DNA from: Ulva prolifera
Lineage: Eukaryota; Chlorophyta; Ulvophyceae; Ulvales; Ulvaceae
Assembly (NCBI GenBank): GCA_023078555.1
Contig: CM041198.1
Span: 9,781,836-9,845,835 of the forward strand
DNA: 64,000 nt
Reading direction: 5' to 3'
Positions 1 through 12,511 of the stretch are shown one piece after another. The translations under genes were made by a program, and so were the position numbers. The stretch's first letter is position 1, and each line of letters opens with the position of its first letter. Under the pieces are notes generated by a model. The model worked only from the letters and a program-made list of their open reading frames with translations. It was not told the DNA's origin and did no database searches.

Positions 1-142
1 TGTTCAATGCACAACGTTGAAGCTCTCTCAAGATGTCGAAGCATCATAATTCAACCAGATGTCAACCATGTGCATGCCTCAAGTCTGCGCGCAGGGTCGA
101 CCAGCACTTGCTTCTGCTTTGCAATATGTGAAAAGGACAAAG

Positions 143-958
143 GGAGCGAGGCAGGTAGCACCGCGGGAACCAACTAGGCTGGCCCCCGGGGGACCTCGCA
201 CCCACGCAACACGCAGCACAGACCAACACACCCACGCAACCGCACACGTCAGCACCCGCCCTGGCCGCAGCCACACACCCACACACCAGGTGGGCACACC
301 CACACACCCGCCCCGACCGCTGCATGGGGCTGCCGCTGCCGCGCGGGCGGCGGGGTCGTGTAGCGTATTGGCGTGTGGGTGTGTGTGTTGGGGTTGGGTC
401 TGGGCAGCGTGCGGGTGCGTGGGCCGGGTGTCAGTGTGTCGGTGCGTTTGGGGGTGGGTGCGTGTGGCGGTGCGTGTGGTAGTGTGGGGGTGTGTGGGGG
501 GCCAATACGCTTCGCTGGTGTCTTCCCCGTGCGCCTGCGTGTGGCCCGCTGTTGGGGCGCGGCCGGGTGGGCTGGGCGGGCTGGGCTGGACTTTGGGGGT
601 TCCGGGTGTGGGTTTGCGGGCGGGCGGGGTGGTGGGCGCGGGTTGGGCTTGGGGGGGGTTGAGGTGGGGGAGGCGGGGGCCTCCCCGGGCTGGGGGTTGT
701 TGTTGCGGTCTCGCTGTTTGTTTGCTGGGCGGCCTTGGCTGCTTGTGCTTCCGGGGCTCGTGCGCCTGGCTGGTGGGCGGGGTTTGGGTGGGGATGGGCG
801 TGTGGGCGTGGGCGTGAGTGTGGCTGTGTGGCTGTGTCCGGCGCAGGTGCTGCCATTGCGTGGGTGTTTTTGTGTGCGCTTCGTGTGGCTTGCTGCGTGG
901 TGTGCGGTTCCCCTGGTTCTTGCTTGCGGTGCTACCTGCCTCGCTTGCTTTGTCCTTG

Positions 959-1025
<67 letters not shown>

Positions 1026-1290
1026 CCCCCACACCCACACTTGCACGCCCACCCCCGCTGGCACCCCGTCCCAAAGCCCAGACCCAGAGCCCTGACAGCA
1101 CACGCAGCCCACGCTGCAAAGCCAAACACACAGAGACACCCACAACAACCCCGGGGAGGCCCCAGCCTCTCCCAGCAAAACCCACCCCGCCCATCAGCTG
1201 GCCCCCACCCGCACACAACCCCGCTCACCTGTGCGCACGGACCCCCAATGACCAAACCCCCCGGTCGCGCTCCCGCGGCAGGCTACGCGG
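143..1290. repeat. Nested GC-rich dispersed repeat cluster, two heads facing each other
   Basis: A head with core GAGGCAGGTAGCACCGC lies on the plus strand at 148-164 and its reverse complement at 926-942, so two copies converge. The minus copy body (about 515-942 read backward) closely matches the plus copy at 20221-20670, including the ACACACGCCCA-rich and CCCGGGGAGGCCCC stretches. A third, headless body on the plus strand follows the microsatellite (1024-1290). The long open frames here (up to 379 codons) are low-complexity artefacts of C-rich or G-rich DNA. No transposase or reverse transcriptase is visible, so the elements are probably non-autonomous. Confidence 0.75.
959..1022. repeat. 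(AC)n microsatellite
   Basis: About 32 perfect AC dinucleotides directly abut the head of the minus-strand repeat copy. The position suggests either an insertion next to a simple repeat or expansion of an A-rich element end. Confidence 0.97.
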
Positions 1291-1741
1291 AAACGCACGG
1301 CAAGGACGTCGCCAACGTTTGCAGTTTCTGAACTGGAATATACAGCCTGTGATGTACTGTTGGCAGCCACTGCAGCGTGACTTGCATCGAACACAGGAGC
1401 AGCTCCAGTGCAGCTATCTCCTAATCGCATTTCTGCATCATGCTCTACTGAGCAAAAGCACAGGTTCACTTCATGTGCAGTTTTTGCTATCAATGATGAC
1501 CCTGAACGTGGAATTATCTATGTGCATACTATGCCATCTTACAGCACTGGAACCTAGCATCCTTGTGCAGCCGCAGCGGATTATGCAGCCTCAGAGTCTT
1601 GCGGTGGAATTGCTGGTTCCGCTGCAGCTGGCTCTACTGCCACTGGCTCCTCGGCTGCAGCATCATTTTGTGCATCTGCCCCTGAAACATGGGCACAAGC
1701 TAATCTCCTCAATGCCGACTGTGATGTGGTTGCTGCTGCTT
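1291..1741. other. 3' flank of RSP23, no gene recognised
   Basis: About 450 bases between the repeat cluster and the RSP23 stop codon. I see no conserved protein motif. It probably holds the RSP23 3' untranslated region on the minus strand. Confidence 0.4.
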
Positions 1742-4330
1742 TCAACATCCCTGTGAATACGTGTCAGCACGATGCAATGCCATAAAGCACATGTGGGATT
1801 GCATTGCGTGAGAACACGCGATAGTATTTTTGTTTGAGGATCCTTCCACTGGCCCTGTGGCATTTTTACATGAACGAAGCATACCTTTGTGGCCAGAAGC
1901 ACTGTCCGAACCAACTGTGGCTTGAGAGCGTGTGCTGATCTCTGGCAACGCATCGTATCCTGCAGGTTCCGCCAATGTGCCTCCCAAATCCGCCGTAGAA
2001 ACATTGGCTACGTCCTTGCTGTATGCTCCTTCCTGTTGAGCAGGCGCACCATCAGCTGCTGCAGCAACACAGCTTTCACCTTCATCTGCGGCAGTGCTTT
2101 CTTCGCCCCTACCGTTGCTGGCATCACCATGTGCTGACCCCTCAACAGCATTTACATCTTTGCCTGCCTCCATAGTTGGCGCAGGTGAACCAATTTGGTT
2201 GACCACTGATTTTCTGTCTTCTGCGGCCTCATGCACTGCATCGTGCGAATTGCAATTGGCATTACCTTCCACTAGCTCCTGCTGCATATGCTGCTCTCGT
2301 CGGTTAGCCTGCCGATCTCGAACAGCTTCTTGTATCTTGATTGCTGCTGCTTCTTCTTCCGCAGTTTCAGCTTGTGATTTCTCATTAGCGGCAACGTTGG
2401 AGGTGGCACCCCTCGGTGCTTGCTTCCCTGAGGGCAGCCTCTTGACCAGAGATGGCTGGGTATCTTGCAAGGCCTGGAAGTGGAACACAATTTCTCGTTC
2501 AGCAGACTGTCGTGAATCAGAGCCATGTACTGCATTCATGGTCCCATCTGTGCCGAATTGTGCGCGCAGAGTCATGGGAGCAGTGTCTTTGGCTTCATCC
2601 GAATTTGTGGGGCCCATCATTGCACGCCAAGCATCGATTGCCCCCTGCATTTCCAAGGCTAGCGCCCATATTGGGCCACTTGTCATAAACTCCAAAAGCT
2701 TCGGGAAGAATGGCTTGCCAATGTGCTCTGCATAAAATTCCTTGGCCTGTTCCTCACTCAGCTGGTATGAACGCTTCTGTAATATCTTGAAGCCCTGCTG
2801 CTCAATCTGGTCGATAATCATCTCAGCTTGACCCGCAGCCACAGCGTCTGGTTTGATCATTGCCAAAGTGCTCTCGACAGGTGGGAAGTGGAACTCGATC
2901 TCATGAAGTGCCGAATCCACCGAATCAGAACCATGTGTAGCATTCCTGGTCCCGTCAGTGCCAAAATGGGCGCGTAATGAGTCTGGAGCTTCTTGGGTGG
3001 CAGTGAAGGTATTTGTTGGCCCCATGAGGGTTCGCCACGCTTTGATGGCGTCCACACCTTCCAGCTCTAGTGCCCATATCGGCCCACTTGTCATGAATTC
3101 CATCAGTCCGTGAAAAAAAGCTTTCCCTTTGTGCTCACCATAGAATCGCTCTGCTTGTGCTGGGTACAACCTGTAGTACCGGCGACGCAAAATCTTGAAT
3201 CCATTTGCCTCAATCCTGTCCATGATGGTCTGCGCACAGCCGGCAGCCACTGCATCAGGCTTGATCATTGCGAGAGTTTGCTGGACTTGCAGCGGAGGCT
3301 GTTCATTGCACGGCTCATCGCTCTGTAACTCCACATCTTCAAACTCAGTGCATGTGCGTGCTCAGCTGATGCAATGGTAGCTGATCACTTCGGCATGGTC
3401 AGGTCAAACTGCATGGGACGATTACCTCTTTATCGATGTGTAAAGGTGGCTCGTTTTGATCTGCTACGTAGGGAGTGAAATCTGCTTCATCATCAACGTC
3501 GTCGAGAGAAAGCTCGTCTGGTCCATACACTAAGGGCTTATTTGGATTATGCTGCAAAAGCCAATCACCAAGCCAGATGATCGCTGCTGTGGGGTCTTGA
3601 GATGGCTTCTGTTTGGCCAGCTCTGTAAGGCCTTTACACAAAGCATCCTGTAGGGCGGAAGGAATCGTCGGCTGTGAGTCCTCAGACAGCTGCCCCACTT
3701 CCCTGTGCGGAAAAAAGTATTTGATCTCACGTTGCGCTGACAGTGAGGAGTCAGATCCATGTACCGCGTTTTGCGTGCCATCTGCATTCATCAAGTCAGA
3801 CTGCTTTGGCAGCTACACCTTCCCAGAATTCATTCCATCCACGAGTAGCACTGAAGAGCGTGAGCGGGTTGCAGCCACGAACCTGTTCCATACAAAGCCC
3901 GAAGTGTACTTGGAGCAGTGTCTCTGGCAACTTCGATGTTCGTTGGCCCCATTAGCGACCTCCAGGCTGCTACAGCATCTTGCTTGGCTAAAATGAGCGC
4001 GAGTATCGGCCCAGAAGTCATGAAGGAAAGCAGTTGGGAAAAATACGGCTCTTTTACATGTTCAGCATAGAACTCCATGACGTGAGTTCGACCGAGTTGA
4101 ATCTTTCGTCTCTCCAGAATATGGAATCCGTCTAGCTCGATAAGCTGCAAGCACTGTTTCCCAGACTTTGCCGACGAGCATGTCCATTTGTGCAATCACA
4201 TGGGGTGGTATGCTAGGTAAAAAAGGCTTGCTCTGTGTGGGCAGCACACCTGCATTATCTCGTCCGCATTTTGCGCCCTGACTGCATCGGGCTTAATTAT
4301 GCACAACGTCTTCTCAATCGAGCCCTGCAT
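1742..4330 (-). CDS. RSP23: Radial spoke protein 23-like, three NDK domains plus DPY-30 and IQ
   Basis: Predicted flagellar radial spoke component of 766 residues. Minus-strand exons are 4330-4250, 4144-3883, 3781-3426 and 3343-1742; the phases join exactly. Order: NDK1 (about 8-140), DPY-30 motif (about 155-197, with DALCKGLTELAKQKP and WLGDWLLQHNP), NDK2 (about 256-388), NDK3 (about 392-525), an IQ motif (AAAIKIQEAVRDRQANRREQ, about 570-590), then a low-complexity acidic/serine tail. Each NDK domain keeps the catalytic histidine in HGSD, so all three could transfer phosphate. NDK, DPY-30 and IQ in one protein are characteristic of Chlamydomonas RSP23, which as I recall has a single NDK domain; the two extra domains are unusual. 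NME5 has NDK plus DPY-30, and NME8 has three NDKs behind a thioredoxin domain. DPY-30 and IQ imply docking in the spoke and calmodulin binding. The start ATG gives a short N-terminus before the first KPDAV motif. The C-terminal end could include an unseen intron. Confidence 0.9.
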
Positions 4331-4345
4331 CGTAAGAATCAAACG

Positions 4346-6100
4346 GCTTTGGTAATGGAACTGGATAACAGCTCAACGCAGCCCGCAAAGAGCTGTGCCG
4401 GTGGGAGGTAGAGTGGGCACATGCGTGACAAACGATGCTCTAATGCACCGCCAAATTCCGGTTTCATCGATCGATTCACTGTAAAAGTGTATACAAGAAT
4501 GGGGGTGAGGGGGGGACGTACACACTGTTGGTGTGGCGTGCTGTATGCATGACGTTTTGTTCTGGACAGCTATTCGTGACTGCACTTGTCGACGTACGAT
4601 AGAGAAGACGTCCCTGTTGACGTGATATCGTGATCAATAGTGACGATCAATTAGGCGCACGTAAGTTGTTTGCGGGGGCGAAATATTTTCAACAGATCTC
4701 TAGAAAGCAGCTCACGTATCGCAATCATGCTATCTATCTTCTATATTCTGGAGCTCCTGTGAATGTGTGCGATGAGTCATCAGGATGGAACGGACTCGCG
4801 CCACGGCATCTTTTCCAAAGCCGCTCTGCGATTCGGCAACTCTTCCATCGCGAAGAGAGCAGCTGAGCAAGTGCGTATCTCCTACACACATATATACTGG
4901 CTCTCATGCTTCGGTGGAGACATTCACAAGCAGTCTTGTGAACATGGTTCGGCCCGAACAGGCAGCCAAGGCAATTTTCTGCCAGCGAGGGGGGGCATGC
5001 GGCAAGGCCTGTAGAGCTGCCGATCCCCTGTACACAGCAGCCACAGCATCGCCCACAGTTCGTGATTCGAAGTCACCCCTAAACGTTGAAGGTCTACAAG
5101 AGCAGCTCCATGCAGTAACAAAGAGGTCCATGCAACCCTTCCTTGCTGAACGCCCAGCGCTACAGCTGGATGATAACCGGACATATGAAGCACCTCCCAC
5201 GGAAGCACGACCTGAGGAACTGTTTAGTGGACGCACGATTGCACATACAATACCAGAGTATCATTCAGAAGCTGTCTGCTCTGCTATTGTTCATGGTGCC
5301 AATCATCGGTGTGGTCTGCGCCATGGTGCTTTTCTTGAGTTTTTCGAACTGTTTATTGAAACCAGTTAGGTGCTAACGAAACGACACTGAATTACTTCAT
5401 CCAATTTACACTCGATGGACCTTTGTCAGATGTGATGCATACTGTCATCAGACGGTGGAGTGGCCCAATCGGTCATGAAGTATCTGGGATGGTGCCAGTC
5501 TCTGATGTGTCGCAACATGATCAGTAGAGGGTTTCGCTTTCCAGGCAACCTACACGCTTTTCTTCATCTGCACTATGGCCAGCGAGTGCACGTGATGCAT
5601 GACTCTGTATTGCCAGAGCTGCATCGAAGCAGAACACGACGTAGCATTGATGATTCATCGCGTCATCATTGCTGTTGCAACAGTGCTCAATTAGGATGAA
5701 TCATGTGAGGAGTCCAATGTTTATGATGGTGTCTTTTGCCAGCTGATCAATCATGGTCTGCACAGGATAGCGATTTAGATGTCTGAGCTTCTGAGGCTGG
5801 ATGTTCATCATGGCAACGCTGATGCTGACCTCGCAGATTCACAGAGCGCAGTCCCGATGGAGTAAGGCTAGCTCACACGCAAGCCATGGGCTCACCCCAA
5901 AGCACAGGCGGTGCATGTGATGATGACGCTCCACAAGCGCATGTTCGTGCTCCATCCAGGAAGCATGAAAAGGCTGAGTGCGTGCTGTGCTTGCATGCTT
6001 GCATTGCCTGGCGCATATGTATTGTGCCTTAGGTAATTGTGAACACCTGACTCTTAGCCACTCTTCAGTCAGGTGTTCAATGCGGTACTGACAGCTTTGC
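4346..6100. other. Intergenic or 5' part of the FAM161-like gene
   Basis: No protein family is recognised. Short open stretches on the plus strand (for example 5020-5230, with LNVEGLQEQLHAV) could be early exons of the downstream gene, but I cannot fix splice sites. A short G-run sits near 4500. Confidence 0.3.
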
Positions 6101-6106
6101 TGCAGG

Positions 6107-8400
6107 GTCGATCGCCTGCGGCGTGGCTACGTGTCTCATGGAGCCCTGCCAGCGCAGCGCCCACTCTCACCCAACCCAGAAGATGTTGCCGCTCTGCGCG
6201 GACTACAAACTGCCCCAGATACTCATCTTCAGTGTCCTCCGTCGCCACTTCCTCCGCACCAACCTAAGCCTGCGGACAAAGACATGGCAGAGATACCTAG
6301 GGCACAGGTAGATGCCGATGCCACACACACATCAGACACCGGAGAGCTCCAACTTACAGCTTATCAGCCTCAGGAATCAAGATGTGTTGGCGCCGTCGCG
6401 GACCGGCAGCATCCCATAGCGTGTGTACCAGAGCCATGTGCATCTCGTACACCTGAGGTGCCTGCTAGATGTTATTCCCCTGAAATTCCAACGCCCAGTG
6501 CCCACTGCTCTCTGCCAGCGCACAGGCCACTATCACCGGTTGGGAAAGCGATTAAGGCCTTGCCCATGCCGCTGCGGCATGTTAGCACTCCAGACATGAC
6601 TCGTGTCGAGTCCCGGTATCTGCTTAGCACAGAGGTCGAGGGTCCGTCCCAGACAGTTTCACCCAGCCGGGAGGCTGCGCATGAGAGGCATTACCTGTGG
6701 AAACTTGGCAAAATGCATGCGGATGTGCCGGACTACAAACGGTCACAACCGCGGATGTATGAGAGCAGTCACTGCCTTGGAACTGTTAAGGATCAACATG
6801 TCGTCACTTTGAAACAGGCATGCTCCAGGCTACATGCCTAACGCATACTCCTCTGCATCAATGATCAATATCGCTGGCATGCCTACATGTTGCTCGGATC
6901 CCATCGACAGGACTGTGGCAGGGGATCAGAAGTGGCTCTGATACACAATGAACCCTAACGTACATTGCGAGTCTGCGGCAGTTGGCATGAGCTGTGGTTG
7001 TGCTGGTGATTGCAGGTGTACTGGTCGTTTGACGGGGCACACCCAGCGCTTGCAAAACGACACTTTCTTCGCACATCGCAACAGAATGAGGCACTCGAGT
7101 GGGAAAGGGTTACTGCACAAGGGAAGCTAGATATGGCAAGAGCCGCGGCAGCAGAGTTCAGGCGGCGGGCACTGTTGAAGAAGCGGCAGTGTAGGTCGGC
7201 ATCACCACGCGTGCCAGCTCCAGAACCTTCCTGCAACTTGGACGATGCAATGCAGCCAGCGACAGATTTGAGGGTGGGTGAAGACGGCACCTCTGGTATC
7301 TGCGACAGGCCTAGGCGCCATGCTTCATGGGATGTGGACATCTCACAGGTCCAAAGCCAGAGCGCAGAAGTGGCCGCCAGGGCTGAGAAGGTTTTAGAAC
7401 ATTCGTTGCATCTGGCAGAGGGCTGCAAGGCACGCAACCTGGATGCACTATGCACCGACCTTCCACCGCAAGCCTTTCAAGGAATTGCGCAAGAACACCA
7501 GAAGCGCGGGATCAATGCAGAACATGCTCTGAATCAACCAGAAGACTTGCATCATGCAAACTCCCCATGCTCAGGGATCTTCCACGCAGGTTCCACAGTC
7601 TGGCCTGGCGAAGGTGTAGCATGTGCGCCAACACAGACAACAGAAAAGGCAGGCAGGCCTTGCGGTGGTGCTGGTGATGATCTCTCTTCATGTGGACAGC
7701 AAGTAGACAGCTGCAGTCAGTCATGCGAGCCCGCAGGAATGCCGTTCAATGAGGCAGTGGCAAGTGGCAAGTACAGTGCAGATCGATACGCAGAGTACAA
7801 CAAAGGTCTGGAGGAAGACATGCAAATCCGCATGCAGGCCGGTCAGGAAATGGGCAATTTGGCTGCAGGTCAGTGCCGTCTGTTGTGCGTCACACAGGAC
7901 AATATACGTTGTGTGTGATGCACAGAATGTGATTGGATACAGATGCTACGGCAGATGGCTGTTTACCGGACCACCACAGCATGCGCTCACCATGCCAATG
8001 TTCTGGGGGTGGGCAGGATCACATTGACGAATTTCCCAACCTGATTAGGCACCGAGCACGTCGAGAGCTTCGAAATCAATGCAGTGGGCATGCATGGCGC
8101 CATATAACGACGGCAGCCCCAGCTGTGATGTCACGACTATACCAACCTGTCGTCCACTGTTCAGGGTATGAGTCTGACTTGGAGAGAGATGAACTGCATT
8201 GGAAGCAACAGCAATCTGCAGAGGCATTGTCTCAGATACAGGAAATGATTCGACCTTGTGAGGCAGGCGAAGGAAATCAGGACACTTTTATGCATGACAA
8301 TGCATGGATGGACCGGTATCGCAAGGGTGTAGTGTCACGGTATGCCCCACATGTTGGTAGGAGTTATGATCTGTGTTTTTGTACACTGTGAACTGATGTT
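6107..8400 (+). CDS. Tentative upstream exons of the FAM161-like gene
   Basis: Three open plus-strand blocks look coding. One runs to about 6841 and is proline-rich, with a more conserved-looking end around RHYLWKLGKMHADVPDYKR. One runs from about 7018, after a TTGCAG acceptor, to about 7870; it is rich in charged helices (EWERVTAQGKLDMARAAAAE) and ends GKYSADRYAEYNKGLEEDMQ. One lies at about 8120-8360 (ESDLERDELHWKQQQSAEAL). They lie in the same orientation as the exons from 8740 on and have no domain I recognise. Phase between the last block and the exon beginning near 8469 is not resolved, so membership in one gene is inference. They could instead be a separate coiled-coil gene. Confidence 0.4.
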
Positions 8401-8468
8401 CGGCAGATCGAAATCTAGGTTGCTTCCATGTATTTGTTCTAGTTTAATGTGTCTAAATTCATGCGCAG

Positions 8469-11400
8469 GTGCAAGAGCGAAGGATTCGCACCCGCTGGGT
8501 ACTTTGAAGAAGTGATCGGTCAAGATTTCAATTCGCCCAAGCCGGTCAGACCACAATATGATAGTGGCTTGACAAAAATAGAGCACAGTCTTCTACAACA
8601 CAACATTATTCCCGGAGATGTTGGTCTAGAGGCTGGCCGGGCAATACTGAAAGCATCTCGCGTGACAGGTGTGAAGCCAGAACAGTGCCTTGTAAACAAT
8701 CATTCAGGGAGGCAGGCCTGTGCGCAATTCTGGATGTAGGACATGACTTTTCCCAGTTCAGTGGCTATCACTCAGATGGAGGCAATTTCTATGGTAGAGA
8801 TCGACTCAAGCCCAGCTTTGTGCCAACAAAGTCACAAGGATTTGCATTTGAACGTCGTGCCCAGAGTAGACCTAAGCCCATTGCCCAGGTGAAGCTTGAA
8901 CAAGACCTTGAAATGAAGCGGAGGGAGGAGGAAGCAGAGCATGCCAAGCGATTCGTCGCCAATGAGGTATCAATGTGCACCTGTACTGACAGCGCAAGAC
9001 CAGCAAATGTCTGTATAAGCAACCACATACGTTCTGTGCAGGTCCCTCTCACCAGTTCGAAGAAGTCTGATGGACTGTACTACAAGAATCTGTATGAAAA
9101 GGATCAAGCAGCGAAAGCCAGAGTAGCATCACGAAAAGAGGAGCTTGAGAGAATGCTGGCAGGCGGAGGAGCGGCGTTTTCATTCTATGAGAAAGATATG
9201 CAACGCATGCAAGAGAAACAGCGCCGCATACAAGCACACAGGAACAATAAAGCGAGGTTTCAGGTATGTTGTGTATGTTGCTTTTGTCAACCACACCTCA
9301 GAACATAGTCAATATTGGTCTAGACCTTAGTCGTTGGTTGCTTGGGCACTATTTGGGTCACAAATGTCCTGTGTTGGGTAGCGCAGTCAGTTGCGTGGCT
9401 TGAGTTGTCATGGGCTCACATGCGGAGTTGTACTTGTTGCTCTGTGTCAGATCGATATTGACTGCGACCATGCTTACTTCTGGCTATTGAAGCATCAATG
9501 ATATATTTCGGAGATATACCATGCATATCAGATTATACCGGCACCAATGAATGTTGCACCAATATTTTTCACCCAGCTTGCAAGCTCCTGCATTGACAAG
9601 GTGTGCTTCAAATCAACACGTGTTGACTATCAGGTCAAATTCAAGGCCAAAGAAGTGCCCAAACATGTCAAGCAGCAACGGTTCTTGTCTATTTTGATGG
9701 AAACAGAGCAGAGGAAGGCTGTAGCTCGGCAAAAAGCCAAACAGAAACTAGATGTCATCAATGACGAGTTTGAAAGATCACTCGGGCGCGTCGCCGGTGC
9801 AATGTCTGCTGCAATGCAGCCTTTTGTGGGAACCATGGAAGACAACATAATGTGTATGCAGTACCGCCTTGCCACTCCTGCAGCAAAAGCTCGATCTTGC
9901 GTGGCCAGCGGCACACAGGAAAGCATGTGCTGTGTCCACTGTTTAACATGACATGCGACAATTGGGGGTGCAGACGCGAAAGCTGAGTCTCGAAGAAACG
10001 TTCACCCCTTTGTTGTTGCGGCGGCGAAGGCAGTTGGTCTACATTGTGCAGTCATGCAACTGCCCAAAAAGTACAAAACGGTCATACAAGAGAGAGGCCT
10101 TGACCTTGGCCATCATGAGTTGAATAACGCCGAGTTACACCTTCTCGCTTTAGCTCGCAAAAATTTTCAAGTCCGTGCCAAGCATGCTGCGCTGAGGCAC
10201 ACAGATGCTGTGTGGAACAAGCATTCTGAGGCTAGGAAAAAGACCGGGGCGGTTCCGGACTTTGACGCTCTGCATGCACAGTGGGAAATGCAGTTGTCCT
10301 CGGCAAGGGCTGAGATGAAACAACGGACTCCATCTACCAAGGTTGTTACATTCACCAGCAGCGATGCAGTGTCTAATCTGGTCAGGAGCACCCATTGGCA
10401 AACTGACACGAAATGTGCCCCATGTGGGCGTGCAATCACTTCAATAAACGCAGATGTGAGTGCAGGACTTCAGCTTCAACAAAGGGACACCGATGCAGCA
10501 GGCGGAGCGTGCGGCTCGAGCTGAGGAGAAGAGGCAGCGTATATTACTGGACAAGCTTTTGGACGAAGAAGAACTTGTTGAACAGCGCTGGCCTTACAAA
10601 AGCACACGGGGCAAGGTATGCTCCCCATGCATGTGCCCTTGAGCGCGGATCGAGGCCAGCTTCTTGTTGCAGGGATACTGTCAACAATATGGAGCTTTGT
10701 CTGGCCAGTCCTGAGTTGCAGAATGATGCCAGTAGGTGTAGGTGCATCCGACTCCGCCACCAGTGTTTTCCCCAGCTGTGTATAGCGACACCAGAACCAG
10801 CAGATTGCGACGTCGACACACACAACAGTGTGCCAAAGATGGCCAATTCGAATCTCAGGACGTCAAAGATCAGCTTGCCATATCCACCCACAAACAAGAG
10901 ATACAACGTCGTGCGAAGGCCCATGTTGCACAGCAGCAGCGCTGTGCCCGCCAGAGAATACAAGAAACGATGGAAGCTTCAAAGTCAGCATTCAAGCAAC
11001 CTTCTGTTCAAATCAAAACAAGTGACTCAATCCCGTCAGAAACATTCTCTGACGGTCCACACAAATCAGACAGTGCAGCTGATACTAACCTGGCAAAGGA
11101 GGACCGCCTGGTGGAGGCACATCGCAAGAGCCGCCATAGCAAAATTGAGAGCGACATCACGAACATGACACGCGAAATTCTAGCAGAGAAGGGCCTTGAC
11201 GTCCTGAGATTTGTTGAAGACACCATGACCCCAAGACAGATGCTGGATGCGGTCACAGAAAGCGCACCGCGGACCAGGGCAGAGGTGAGCACTGCAACGC
11301 CGTCAGGAGAACTAGCACTACTCTGATCCAGCTGCATCTTCTTGTCGAGCTGATGCTTTCTTCTGAGCTGGGAGCAAATGAACGCGGCCTGAGGTCGCGG

Positions 11401-11616
11401 TGTCATAGGCTATGAACCCTGGCAGCTGATACCGGGCCTCTGCCACAGACTTTCAATAGGCGGTGCCTGCAGGTGAGGCAGCTGCTGAGCAAGCACGATG
11501 ACAAGGCCCTGAAGTCAATGCTTCAAGAGGTTGGTCTAGAATGGGAGTCCGGCCCGAATGCACGTGCAGACAGTCTGACACGGCTTGCACAGCATGTTCA
11601 AAACTTTATGCTCTAA
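8469..11616 (+). CDS. FAM161 (UPF0564)-like ciliary/centrosomal protein
   Basis: Exons with matching phase: 8469-8668, 8740-8966, 9043-9263, then 9634 onward. Later blocks are about 10054-10341, 10466-10615, 10742-11284 and 11473-11616 (stop). The junction between about 9800 and 10050 is unresolved. The key FAM161-like signature forms across the 9263/9634 splice: a basic helix with FSFYEKDMQRMQEKQRRIQ followed by RFQVKFKAKEVPKH, like the FKA(K/R)-x-(V/I)P core of FAM161A. Downstream VPDFDALHAQWEMQL and then PSTKDFSFN across the 10341/10466 splice also resemble FAM161. The protein is rich in charged coiled coil. FAM161A localises to basal bodies and connecting cilia and binds microtubules, so a basal body or axoneme role is inferred. 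The family call rests on remembered motifs, not a search. The last exon encodes a short helical C-terminus ending HVQNFML. Confidence 0.72.
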
Positions 11617-12500
11617 TCCAAGTTGCGAGGCACTACCCTTAGTGATATGATGTGCATACATGCAGACCAAAATGCATGTAGGCAGACATGCTACGATTTG
11701 TGATCTTATTACCATTCGGCAGAGCTCAAATGTTGCCATGAACGGTCTCTCCCGTCAGTTCGCGCTGGGATTGACGGGAGCAGAAGAGCCAGACCATTGA
11801 TGTGATTCAAACAGTCTGACTTAATGGCAAAGGGTCCCATGTAGCTGACTTATACACTTTCTCTCAACAATTGCGCCATGTTGGGACACACATATTAGTC
11901 ACCTAGCAAAACAGTCACCTAGCAACGTGAGAGCACCTTGCATGGCATGTGTGAGGCTAAACTATGCTTTGACGCTGGAACGTGACATGGTATCCAAATA
12001 GTCATGGACTTGTCCTTCCAAACCGGGCCTACAGTCTTGGGCTTGTCCGGGCGCTGTGGTAGCACAAATGGAACCCTCTGGCGAGTTATAGATTGTAAAA
12101 GTCAATCTGCAAGGGCATAGGCGATGGGGCCAGTACACCTCTGCTAGATTTAACCCCAAAATCTGCTCAGTGCACACTGCATGATGGGACAGCGAATCCC
12201 ACGGTGACTCGCATCAGCCTGGGACAGGCACGACCTAGCACAGCAGCATGACAGGTGAGTCCACTCTTGGAAACGAGCCCATGGTGCAGCTGCGTGGGCA
12301 TATGAGCAGCTAAAGCGGCGGTATACAAATTGCATGATCGCATCAGAAGCCTACATCAGTGTTTATACTTTGCTTTAGGGCCGGTCGAACGGTTATTCAG
12401 GTACCACCTTGTCAGGGCCACTGCAGCAGGTGCAGATGGAGGTGTGAGACGTTGACACAGAAGGAGACACGCCACTGCATCAATTCAGCAAAGTTTCAAT
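11617..12500. other. Intergenic, nothing recognised
   Basis: No open frame with a family motif. A small inverted repeat built on TCCCGTCA / TGACGGGA lies near 11749-11781. The rest looks like non-coding DNA. Confidence 0.4.
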
Positions 12501-12511
12501 AGCAGACAGTT

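Noticed and set aside
79..1218. 379-codon minus-strand frame and several overlapping long frames
   Set aside because: They run through the AC microsatellite and C/G-rich repeat bodies; the products are His/Thr/Pro or Val/Cys/Gly low complexity on every strand.
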